Positions 44,997-56,032 of a stretch of DNA of 64,000 bases are shown here, in pieces. How positions within the stretch are numbered: the first letter of the stretch is position 1; the number at the start of each line of letters is the position of its first letter. This stretch comes from Syngnathus acus (taxonomy: Eukaryota; Chordata; Actinopteri; Syngnathiformes; Syngnathidae). Made by a program: the position numbers and the translations under genes. The notes under the pieces were generated by a model, which did not search any database, was not told the origin of the DNA, and saw only the letters and a program-made list of their open reading frames with translations. Location of the stretch: the NCBI RefSeq assembly GCF_901709675.1, contig NC_051095.1:23427956-23491955 (forward strand), written 5' to 3'.

Positions 44997-46310
44997 TTAT
45001 TCCTCATCCGTGAATCCCTCGAATTCTTCATCTTCAGTGTCCGAATTAAACAGTGGGGCGATTACGGGATCCAATATGCCCGGCTCCGTCTCGTCGGCGT
45101 CGTCACTAATCGAGTCACTGTCGCTGCTGTTGTCTAGCAGTTCAGTGACAATTCCTGCCTTCCTGAAAGCTCGGACCACAGTTGAGACTGATATATCAGC
45201 CCAGGCATTTACGATCCACTGGCAGATATTGGCGTATGTCGTCCGGCGCTGTCTCCCTGTCTTGGTGAACGTGTGTTCGCCTTCTGTCATTCACTGTTCC
45301 CACGCAGTTCGCAGTCTAGCTTTGAATGCCCTGTTGACACCAATATCTAGCGGCTGGAGTTCTTTTGTCAATCCACCCGGAATGACGGCGAGTATCGAAT
45401 TGGTGTGCTTCACTTGTTTTTTGACACCATCTGTGATGTGGGAGCGCATGGAGTCGTAGACCAATAGGGACGGAGCTGTGTGAAAAAAGCCACCCGGCCT
45501 CTTCACGTAAATTTCTTTCAACCATTCGCTCATCTTTTCTTCATCCATCCATCCCTTCGAGTTAGCTTTGATGACGACGCCGGCTGGAAAGTTTTCTTTT
45601 GGCAAGGTCTTCCGCTTGAAAATGACCATGGGTGGAAGTTTATGGCCATTAGCCTGGCAAGCGAGAACCACAGTGAAGGAGGACTTCTCATTCCCTGTGG
45701 TGCGAACGTTTACCGTGCGTGCTCCCGTTTTATCCACAGTGCGGTTCACAGGAATATCGAAGGTGAGTGGAACCTCGTCCATGTTGGTGATGTGCTCTGG
45801 CCGGATGTTTTTTTCAGTAATGTTGTTTTTGCAATATGCGCGGAAAGTGGCCAGCTTTTCTTGGTAGTCTTTTGGCAGTTGCTGTGAAACAGTAGTCCGT
45901 GTGCGGATGGAGAGATTACGTCTTTTCATGAACCGAAAGCACCAAGAAGGACCGCCTTTAAAATCGTTAATGTTAAGTTCGCTTGCTAGCGCTGTTGCCT
46001 TCATTCGAATAGTGATTGTACTGACACTTCTACCTGCTGCTCTCTGTTCAACAACCCACTGTTCGAGTTTGTCCTCCAACGTTAGCCATCTCGCCTTGCA
46101 CCCTCAGAAACTCCGTTTAGTTTTCTTTACTTGGCGCAGGTCGTCTTCTTGCTTCCTCCACTTCCGCACCATTGATTCATTAATGTTAAATTCCCTGGCT
46201 GCTGCTCTATTCCCGTGTTCTACTGCGTGACTGATCGCCTTGAGTTTGAACTGCGTCGTAGGCGTGTCTCTTAGTAGGAGCCATTTTGGGGTCTGCACGT
46301 AAACAAACAA
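44997..46310 (-). pseudogene. Tc2/pogo-like transposase, nearly intact
   Basis: One reading frame spans 46310-44997 with only two in-frame TGA codons (46104-46106 and 45291-45293). Domains in order: an N-terminal helix-turn-helix (HGNRAAAREFNINESMVRKW), a CENP-B-type DNA-binding domain (SWCFRFMKRRNLSIRTRTTV), the DDE_1 catalytic core and an acidic C-terminus (SDTEDEEFEGFTDEE). Numbering from 46079, the catalytic Asp residues are D101 (TNMDEVPLTF), D209 (LLVYDSMRSH) and D245 (KELQPLDIGVNRAF). The likely true start is the ATG at 46284 (MAPTKRHAYDA), one frame off, so a small indel near 46256 is a third lesion. The TGAs fit CGA-to-TGA and TGG-to-TGA changes. The transposase would cut and paste at TA sites. 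Confidence 0.9.
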
Positions 46311-46502
46311 ATGGAATTTGAATCTACCGCGCGCTTCTTCTTCTACCGCGCGCTTCTTCTTCTACGGGGGAAAATGAAATCAGCCAGTGGCTGCTTACTG
46401 TATTGATCCATATATAAGGCGCACCGGGCTATAAGGCGCACTGTCGACTTTTGATAAAAATATAGGTTTTTAGGTGCGCCTTATAGGGCGGAAAATACGG
46501 TA

Positions 46503-47657
46503 ACCATGAATGAAATACTCTCGGCAACACAACAAACATAAGTCATCAAGACAACAAAATACAATTGCTGGCAAAAGTTAGTTGCCGTGCCGCTGCGCAA
46601 CGGCTCCTCGTTCAATGCGAGGCAAACTTAAAGGAGCGCGCCGAAGCTATCAATCAAACGGCGCACACACGAAACAGACCGCGATCAGACAAACGTCAGC
46701 CTCGTCGTTATTCCACAGATCTACTATATAACTATATTGTAGCGTTAACAAAGTTCAAGGAAAGACGTGGGTTTGGTAAACGGCTCTTTATTTAACAAAA
46801 CAAACTTACAGGCGTGTGGCGGCGTGGACTTCCAGCCACGGAAGGGGAAGAGAGCTCCATACGATAGGACCGGGCGTGCGTAAAAGCCATGACCGAGCCC
46901 CATCCACCGTCCTCGGACAGCCACCCGGCTGAGCGCCGGCCCTCGACTTCCATCCACGGAGGTGAAAAACAGCTCGGTAGAGGAGGACCGGGCGTGCGTA
47001 AAAGCATTGTCCGAGTCCCATCCACCGTCCCTGGACGAGTCGATCTTTGTCCTTTATGTAAACAACCGCCGCGCTGCTGACGCGCGACCGCGACGTCGCG
47101 TCGCGCTGCTGACGTCAGCATGACCATTTCCCGTGACTCCCGGTTCAAGATGGTGGACAGGTCTGCACGTCGTCAACCAGCTAAAGCGATCATCTAGTGT
47201 TTCTATGTATCTCTATGAAGCCAAATCCCAAAGTAGTAGTAGAAGAAGAAGCACATGTGATTGGCGCTTTGCTGAAGGGCTGCTCACGCGTCACTCGAGC
47301 TGTCTTTCATTCGCGCATTGTTGACAAAGGACGATTGATGGATTTAATGAATTGGAGTGACGCAGATGGTTTTATTAACGTGTTATTTATGTAATAGTTT
47401 TTTGAATAACTCTGAATTTTACGTCAGGGCCGTTCTCAGCTCTTAGTTTGTGTTTATGTCACGTTAGCATAGCTATCGTTTAGCCTGTTGTTGCTCGTTC
47501 ATGGCTGTTCTTGGTGTTGGATTTTGTCGAATAGATTGCCCCCCAAAATGCGACTTATACTCCGGAGCGACTTATATATGTTTTTTTTCACTTTTTTGGG
47601 CATTTTATGGCTGGTGCGACTTATACTCCGGTGCGACTTATAGTCCGAAAATTACGG
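46503..47657. mobile_element. Composite TATAAGTCGC-type element right end with inverted module
   Basis: The right end, GCGACTTATAGTCCGAAAATTACGG then TA (47658-47659), pairs with the family of the element at 52254-53594. About 46690-47060 is an inverted copy of that element's internal module (roughly 52620-53060), including the 118-bp-type repeats and GTTAACAAAGTTCAAGGAAA. From about 47310 the text returns to the same orientation as 53250-53594. No matching left end is visible. Confidence 0.65.
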
Positions 47658-47709
47658 TATATATATATTTTTTAACAAAATAGCCGTATATTATTTTTTT
47701 ATTTAATTA

Positions 47710-48663
47710 CCGTTTTTTTCCATGTATAATGTGCCCCCATGTATAATACGCACCCTAAAAATGGCATGTTGATGCTGGGAAAAAGCCTGTACCCATGTAT
47801 AATACGCACCCAAATTTTGACTTTTTTCTTTTTTTTTTTTTTTTTTTTTTAATTTATTTTTATTTTTTTTTAAAGTCCCAATGATCGTCACACACGCGTC
47901 TGGGTGTGGTGAAATTTGTCCTCTGCATTTGACCCATCCCCGTGTGATTTTGATCCATCCCCTGGGGGAGAGGGGAGCAGTGAGCAGCAGCGCCGCCGCG
48001 CTCGGGAATCATTTGGTGATCTAACCCCCCAATTCAAACCCTTAATGCTGAGTGCCAAGCAGGGAGGCAATGGGTCCCATTTTTATAGTCTTTGGTATGA
48101 CCCGGCCGGGTTACTTAAGTCCGTAAACATAAAATTATTTCAGAAAAAAGATCATCTTTGGGAACAACCGGATGTTATTCTGCCGGTCAGTATCACTGCG
48201 CATGCAGTAGCAAACTCGATAGCGAAGAAATATGTGAGACTCTCAACGGGATCACCAATATTTGAGTGATGTTCCAGTTATTTATCACAATTATTTATTA
48301 TTATAATAATAATATATATAATATATATAATAATTATTTATTTATTATTCACAATTGTCATGGTGATCTTTCTGGTGATTTCTTAACTAGGCTGGATGTA
48401 TTTTTTTTGTTGCCGTTGATTTCTCCGACTGCCCAGAAAGGCACCACCGCGATCAGTTAGGTTAAAATGAAAGGAGAGGAAAGTGACGTTGTAAAGAACC
48501 ATCCGTGACAAGATTTTCTTCAAAAATTGTTGTACCATGATTTTCTTCACAAAAAAAAAAAAAAAAAAAATTTAAAAAAAATCGTACCCATGTATAATGC
48601 GCACCCCAGATTTTAGGACAATAAATTAGTTAAATTTTGCGCATTATACATGGAAAAAAACGG
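47710..48663 (+). mobile_element. TA-flanked element, TATAATGCGC type
   Basis: It starts CCGTTTTTTTCCATGTATAA and ends TTATACATGGAAAAAAACGG, with TA at 47708-47709 and 48664-48665. Subterminal ATAATACGCACCC and GTATAATGCGCACCCC repeats are present. The interior has long poly-T/poly-A runs and a conserved core (GTGTGGTGAAATTTGTCCTC to GATCTAACCCCCC). It has no transposase. A second copy lies at 62189-63532 in the opposite orientation. Confidence 0.88.
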
Positions 48664-48691
48664 TATATATATACCGTTTTTTTATATATAT

Positions 48692-49056
48692 ATGGCGGCT
48701 CGGTGGCGCACTGGGTAGCACGTCCGCCTCACAATTAGGAGGGTGCGGTTCGATTCCACCTCCGGCCCTCCCTGTGTGGAGTTTGCATGTTCTCCCCGGG
48801 CCCGCGTGGGTTTTCTCCGGGCACTCCGGTTTCCTCCCACATCCCAAAAACATGCTTGGTAGGCCGATTGAGCACTCCAAATTGTCCCTAGGTGTGAGTG
48901 CGAGTGCGTATGGTTGTTTGTCTCTGTGTGCCCTGCGATTGGCTGGCAACCGGTTCAGGGTGTCCCCCGCCTACTGCCCGATGACGGCTGGGATAGGCTC
49001 CAGCACGCCCGCGACCACCGTGGGGACTAAGCAGTACAGAAAATGGATGGATGGAT
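48692..49056 (+). mobile_element. tRNA-derived SINE, full length
   Basis: Head GGCGGCTCGGTGGCGCACTG, A-box-like GGGTAGCACGTCCGCC, B-box GGTTCGATTCC, a conserved body and an AAATGGATGGATGGAT tail. It sits in an AT-repeat, which hides any target duplication. Best preserved plus-strand copy in the window. Confidence 0.93.
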
Positions 49057-49145
49057 ATATATATATATATACATATATGTATGTATGTATGTATGTATAT
49101 ATAGATATATATATATCTATATATACATACATACATACATATACT
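49057..49145. repeat. AT/GTAT microsatellite forming a near-perfect palindrome
   Basis: (TA)n followed by (GTAT)5, TATATAGATATAT, its mirror complement and (CATA)n. The arms on either side of about 49110 are complementary for roughly 30 bases with no loop, so the sequence could extrude a cruciform. Confidence 0.8.
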
Positions 49146-50075
49146 ATATATAATATATTTATTATTAAATCTGTTACATGTATTTTTATGGACAAAAGTG
49201 TTTTAACAGATGAACAATTAAACATGAACAAGGTCCTGGAACAAATTAATTTTGTATGTTGAGGTAGGACAGTAGTTAAGAAAAAATATTGGTTCACCTT
49301 TTAGTAGAGTGTTTCCAGTTGTATAGTTGATGAACAAATTAAAACTACTGATGGATTCCTACAATCTTTAACAGACAAGCAGAATAAAACCATCACCAAT
49401 CTAGCCATCTATACATTGATTCACAAAAAAGTAAAGTCACAAGCAAAGATGATAGTCTGCAGCGTTTAAATATCTCCAGTGTGGTCCTGTTGCTTTGTTT
49501 CATAAGTATTACTAGTGTGCATAGGATACAGTTGATAGACCAAGTGTGGATTTCAGGATTTGAAACTGGAATTACCCAAGTGAGAAAGCAACGGATCAAC
49601 CTCCATTCCTTGTATTTGATAATTACACATCCACATTCACCGTGCTGTATTCAAGCGTGAACTTAAAAGGATATTGTAGTATGGTATTCATAAGTGAATA
49701 CCTGCCTGGGTTTTGGTGCACAAAATATCCTGCTCCAACCTCTTCATACATATAGTAATTTAAAGGAAAGCTTTGCTCATGCTCGCTGTACTTTCAGGAG
49801 GTTAGGTCATAGCATTTAAATAAATTAATTAACAAAGAAGCCCTTTATCTACTCGACTGTGAAAAACATTTTGTGCTACACCGGGAATCAATGATGCTCC
49901 ATGGAGGTCCATGTGCTGGTGCCACAGGCACTGTTCTTCAGCCCTGCGCCTGACAATGAGCTCTTAGAGAGGTCCATATGACTCGTGACGCAGAAGGAGA
50001 TCCAATCAAGTCCTCCCTGCTCTTCTCATTCATGTGGCAAGTCACGTAGCGTCACTCAGAGTCCTTCAATCAGCT
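49146..50075. other. Intergenic DNA, nothing recognised
   Basis: No element ends, exons or RNA genes are recognised. Confidence 0.4.
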
Positions 50076-51281
<1,206 letters not shown>

Positions 51282-51500
51282 ATAATAATAATAATAATAC
51301 ATTATATTTATAACGCACTTTACATTCAGGGGAATCTCAAAGTGCTATATGGCAAATAAAAACAAGAAAACAAAGCAAGGACAAGTATAAAACAAAAAAG
51401 AGGTGAGTTTTAAGTCCGGTTTTGAAAGAGTCAGTGGATTGGGGTGCTCTTCGGTGGTCGGGGAGGGAGTTCCACAGTGTGGGGACTGCATGGCAATGAT
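51282..51500 (-). mobile_element. L2-like LINE 3' fragment
   Basis: An AATAATAAT tail followed by ACATTATATTTATAACGCAC and CAAAGTGCTATATGGCAAAT, the usual 3' end of fish L2-type LINEs in reverse orientation. Next to it TTCGGTGGTCGGGGAGGGAG encodes the LINE C-terminal tail. Heavily truncated. Confidence 0.65.
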
Positions 51501-51639
51501 GTCAGACATGTCTCGCGACAAGTCACAAAAATAGCAGATACTTGAATCATACTGGTACGTACCTTTCAGAATGCCGTAGTGTACGATGTTTGTATAATTT
51601 GATGGGGTTATCATTGAAAAAATCTGCAATAAACATGAG

Positions 51640-51970
51640 AAAATGTTTTATGGGCCGATCAAATTGAGGCTGAACTTCTGGGCGACCATTTCAAAAGGTA
51701 TGTTTGCGCACAAACTCATCACTGCTCTTGAAGAATAGAATATGAGCTGTGTAGCATGGCTGCTGCAGCATCATGCTTTGGGGCTGTTTTTCTTCAGATG
51801 GAACTGGCGCCTTTGACAAAATGGAAGGAATTAGGATCAATTTGAAATAGCAGTCTGCATGAGCACAAAACCTTCAGGATTCTGCTAGAAAGCAAAACAA
51901 ATGTGAGCAAAAGCCTTCTAGAACATCTGCAATTTATTTGGGCTTAATCGGGGGGACTTTAAGTGGTTCG
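51640..51970 (+). mobile_element. Tc1-like transposase relic
   Basis: GCATCATGCTTTGGGGCTGT and the following text translate to WGCFSSDGTGAFDKMEG, the central block of Tc1-type DDE transposases. The surrounding frames are broken. No inverted ends were found. Confidence 0.65.
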
Positions 51971-52253
51971 AGGTGGTGTTTTGACTCCTGTTTAACATAA
52001 GTTCAAATGTGATGATTATTATGATAACAGAGCCACACATATCCCAGTTGGACTGAGTAGTGGAGGGAATATAAAGAGGCGTCTGTGTGTTGATAACCTG
52101 TTACAGCAGCTTAGCTAAGTAAAATCTGTTTTGGGGGGTACTTTTCCAAAGTTTTCTTACCATTTGCCATTTGTTTTTTATCATGCTAATCTGTTCTGCA
52201 CCCAATATAGTGGTTTGGTTGTGTTATTTTTGCAGGCAAAAAATCAACACTTA

Positions 52254-53594
52254 CCGTATTTTTCGGACTAAGTCGCGGTTTCTTTCATAGTTTGGGTGGG
52301 GGGGGCTACTTATACTGAGGAGCGACTTATATGTGAATTTCTTCATAAATTTTCAAAATTTAAAAAAAAAAAAAGTGAAACCGCGATAAATGAACCGCGA
52401 TGTAGCAAAGGATTACTGTAATTTGAATTTCAAGTGACGTCAGCAGCGCGGCACGCTGGTTGTTTACATAGAGGACAAAGATTCGATCACGGGATGACGA
52501 AGATGACGAAGGGACCCACGCACTACCGGCATCATTAGCGGCTTTGTTAGTAAGTGACACGGAGGTCGAAGAGTTTGAAGGATTTAATGATTTGGAGTGA
52601 CACAGAAGGTTTGAAAAACTATTATGGCTTTTACGCACGCCCGGTCCTACTCTATGGAGCTCTCTTTCATCTCCGTGGATGGAAGTTGGGGGCCGGCGCT
52701 CGGCCGGGTGGCTGTCCGGGGACGGTGGATGGGGCTCGGACATGGCTTTTACGCACGCCCGGTCCTGTTCTATGGAGCTCTCTTCCACCTCCGTGGCTGG
52801 AAGTGCCACCTCCGGGGATGGAAGTCGACGCCGGTGCTTGGGGCCGTGTGGCGGTGAACTGTTTACGTTATAGTTTTTTGATATATTTTATTTCGTGTAG
52901 CAATTTGTATGTGTTTTTATCGTTACAGTTCAGACGTTGTTGGCTCGTTGAACTCTTGTTTTGTTAAATAAAGAGCCGTTTACCAAACCCACGCCTTTCC
53001 TTGTACTTTGTTAACGCTACAATATAGTTATATACTAGATCTGTGGAATAACGACGAGGCTGACGTCAGGGCGCACGTGCAGCGTTGTTGACAAAGGACG
53101 AGGAATTTGATAGATGGATTTAATGATTTGGAGTGACACAGATGGTTTGATAATATTATTGCTTATATAATAGTTATTTGATATATAATTTATATATCGT
53201 TATATGGGCCTGTGGAATATTTTGAAGTGCAAGCGCCGTCAGCGGCGCGCACCCATTGTTGACAAAGGACGATCGATGGATTTAATGAATTGGAGTGACA
53301 CAGATGATCTTATAAACGTGTTATTTATATAATAGTTATTTGAATAACTCTGAATGTTACGTCAGGCCCGTTCTCAGCTCTTCGTTTGTGTTTATGTCAC
53401 GTTAGCATACCTATCGTTTAGCCTGTTGTTGCTCGTTCATGTCTGTTCTTGGTGTTGGATTTTGTCGAATAAATTTCCCCCAAAATGCGACTTATACTCC
53501 GGAGCGACTCATATATGTTTTTTTTCACGTTATTGTGCATTTTATGGCTAATGCGACCTATATTCCGGAGCGACTTTTAGTCCGAAAAATACAG
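52254..53594 (+). mobile_element. TA-flanked TATAAGTCGC-type element with duplicated modules
   Basis: It begins CCGTATTTTTCGGAC and ends GTCCGAAAAATACAG, with TA at 52252-52253 and 53595-53596. At 52490-52590 it encodes an acidic tail (VSDTEVEEFEGFND) like the C-terminus of the transposase at 44997. Two further copies of the GATTTAATGA..TGGAGTGACACAGA block follow at about 53110 and 53275. A 118-bp repeat containing ATGGCTTTTACGCACGCCCG occurs at 52624 and 52742. The catalytic core is absent. Confidence 0.88.
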
Positions 53595-53596
53595 TA

Positions 53597-54854
53597 TGTG
53601 TTTCCAAACGGTTTCTCAAATCCGCCATCTTTACTACTTGGAGAGACTTTTGTAGTCCAAACAACTCAAGGATGCCCAAGTGGAGACATCAAAATGTAGT
53701 TGGATGAATTAATCGACACATTCTACCATTCCCCAGCATCAGAAGCTCAAAGAACTGCCTGGTCAAATTTAATTTTTAAGTACGAAATTCCCACATCTGT
53801 GGGCAAAGTCCTCCTTGTCTGTGCAAAGCATTTCTCTTCTCAGTATAGATGAGGATTCCCCAAAAGACTGTTTCATTGGGGCTTCAGTTCCTCCAATCTA
53901 TGGAAGCGACGTTTCAATAAAGCGGTAAGCTTGAGATGACACAAAAATAATAAACTGTATTTCACGTTCATATTATTGCGTGTCTATGATGCCCTCGTGT
54001 TTATGGCATTAGCATCAGTCTTTCTGCTGATTTTAGTGCTGTGCGCTCTGTTTCCACGTGTGGATTTATTTTGAGTAGTTGTATCAGATGAATTGCATCG
54101 AAGGTGCTGTTTTATTCTTGGAGAACACAATAATGTGTTGAATGCATTTGTTAGCTTCTCGCTAACACTAGCGCTATCGTTAGCTTGCTTCGTAGCTTGA
54201 CTGCAGTGCTTGTTTACATGACGTGTTCATAAATACTGTGAGGGGATTTATTCTGTGTTATGTATGGTTGGATTGACAAGTCTGCTGTTGACGTCTTTTA
54301 ATCAATCAAAAAGTCTACTACTTAAACTTTACTTCCGCTAAAAAATTACAAATATGTCCAACCGGAAAGGAAGGCACACATCTTGTGGCCTGGAGTGGGT
54401 GGGGTGTGAAGTTTCTCATTTGCATTTAAAGAGACCGCACCAAAAGCTTTACTCTTAGCCCTCCTCAGAACAGATAATATGATGACGAGGAATTCAGGCT
54501 AAATATTTGCCGTTCTACTTTATATTCACTACAACTGAATGAGTAAAATGTAAAACGGAAGACTTTATAACATGATCTGTCAGCTTTAAAACTTCAGCTC
54601 CGGCAACAATGCGAGTTACATCATGCAAGTAGTGATCAAAAGATTCCAATTTTAGCATACCTGGGCCTTCATATTGTTCAGTAACAATAATAATAATAAT
54701 AATGATAATAATAATAATAGGTGGCATGGTGGTTGACTGGCTAGCACGTCCACCTTCACCATACTTGACGTGACACAGAACTCAAATACGCCTTCCAGAA
54801 AAAATATAAGTGAGTGGGATAGGAAAAAATAAGGAAAAGAGGAAGCAATCATAA
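53597..54854. other. Intergenic DNA with possible zinc-finger-like relic
   Basis: Around 53810-53910 a broken frame gives VCAKHF and, after a stop, DCFIGASVPPIYG, which faintly resembles a THAP-type zinc finger. An AATAAT run (54686-54719) and a degraded SINE head (GGCTAGCACGTCCACC, about 54739-54754) follow. No intact gene is seen. Confidence 0.35.
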
Positions 54855-55145
54855 GCAATGTTGAAAAGCTGGCTTTTCAGCAGCTTTCTTTTTAAAGTGG
54901 TGAGTGAGAGAGAGGTCGTCTCGGATGACTTGTGGGAGTGCGTTCCAGAGAGTAGGAGCGGCGATGGAAAGGGCCCTGTCTAGCCTGGTTTTGTATTTGG
55001 TCCGGACCAAGGGGGAGACAGGAGGCTGGTGTTGGCAGAATGGAAGGTGCGAGTTGGGTTGTGGCAGTAGAGGAGTTCAGTCTGATTGGGCAGGGCCAAA
55101 TTATAGAGGGCTGTTATGTGCAGGTCAATTTAATGCTTTGTCATA
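54855..55145 (-). mobile_element. L2-like LINE 3' coding fragment
   Basis: Reverse-strand text matches the 3' part of fish L2-type LINEs (GCGTTCCAGAGAGTAGGAGC, ATTATAGAGGGCTGTTATGT in plus-strand view). No RT motif survives. Confidence 0.55.
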
Positions 55146-55149
55146 TTAA

Positions 55150-55890
55150 CTTTTTCGGGCAATAACAGAGGACAAACCTTCACCATATTTGCACACAGTA
55201 GCTGGTATTGTAGCCTAGGCAGTTCTCCTCTCGAGCAGCGATGTCTTGGAGCTGTTGCTGGACAACACTGGCATTCAATTTAGTCCACAAGTTTATTTTC
55301 TGGGGTTCAGCTCCAGAGACTGGCTTGGCCACTGCAGATGTTTAAAATGTTTTTTTCTGAGCCGCTCCTGCATTTTGAGTGTGGGACCATTGTCATGCTG
55401 GCAGACCCAGCCACATTTCATCTTCAATAGTCCAGAAGGAAGTTTTGGCTCCAAATTTCACGTTACATGGGCCCATTAATGCTTTCCTTAACGCCGATCA
55501 GTCGTCTGTCCCATTTGCAGAAAAACAGCCCCAAAGCACAATGTTTTCACCCTCGTGCTTTACAGGAGGTATGGTGTTCTTAGGATGCAGCTCAACATTC
55601 TTCTTCCTTCAAACACGATGAGTGGAGTTTGTGCCAAAAAGTTCTATTTTGGTTTCATCTGCTCACGTGATAATCTCACAATCATTTCCTGGATCATGCA
55701 TATGATCTCTGGTAAAATTCAGATGTGCCTAGAATGAACTGGCTGAAGCATGATCATTTTGATCCCACGGGATGTTATCTTGCATGAAGCCTCAAGTCAG
55801 CGTGTCTGTAATTGACCAAATACTTAGGTTCCACCATAATTTACAAAAAATTCTCAAAATCCTAAAATGTGATTTCCAGGATTTTTTTCA
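55150..55890 (-). mobile_element. Tc1-like transposon relic
   Basis: On the minus strand near 55540, [12 protein letters not shown] and then [18 protein letters not shown] are Tc1 transposase blocks. Plus-strand text such as CATTGTCATGCTGGCAGACC is common in fish Tc1 copies. Stops and indels are many; no terminal repeats are defined. Confidence 0.6.
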
Positions 55891-55918
55891 CATCCTGAAG
55901 CTATGATGAAAGTTTCAG

Positions 55919-56022
55919 ACATCCATCCATCCATCCATCCATCCATCCATCCATCCATCCATCCATCCATCCATCCATCCATCCATCCATCCATCCATCC
56001 ATCCATCCATCCATCCATCCAT
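55919..56022. repeat. (ATCC)n run, the 3' tail of the adjoining Rex3 copy
   Basis: About 26 perfect ATCC units. On the minus strand this is (GGAT)n directly after the Rex3 3' end, which is how Rex3/RTE elements terminate. Confidence 0.93.
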
Positions 56023-56032
56023 CTTCTTCCGC

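Larger units (their letters stand above)
43127..46500 (-). mobile_element. Tc2/pogo-like DNA transposon with transposase (TATAAGGCGC type)
   Basis: It starts CCGTATTTTCCGCC and ends GGCGGAAAATACGG, with TA at 43125-43126 and 46501-46502. Both ends carry repeated TATAAGGCGCACC. Without the nested hAT (43245-44538 plus the 8-bp duplication) it is about 2.07 kb, a normal size for an autonomous Tc1/mariner-superfamily element. The transposase lies on the minus strand, 46284-44997. Confidence 0.93.

Noticed and set aside
45010-45887. Plus-strand frames of 99-149 codons opposite the Tc2-like transposase
   Set aside because: They lie antisense to the DDE frame, which has clear domain motifs; the plus-strand products have none.
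47916-48269. A 117-codon open frame also present at 62999-63352 with six differences, suggesting a conserved small protein
   Set aside because: The frame starts at TTG, not ATG, and lies in the non-coding core of two young copies of a DNA element. Shared length follows from recent common origin; six changes in six residues do not show selection.
48644-49297. Frames of 80-160 codons over the SINE and its flanks
   Set aside because: They translate the tRNA-like head, SINE body and GTAT repeats. The same peptides recur at 13509 and 25061 in other phases, as expected for a repeat.
53810-53910. THAP-like zinc-finger gene
   Set aside because: Only fragments (VCAKHF, then DCFIGASVPPIYG) around a stop codon. 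Too little to call a gene or an element family.
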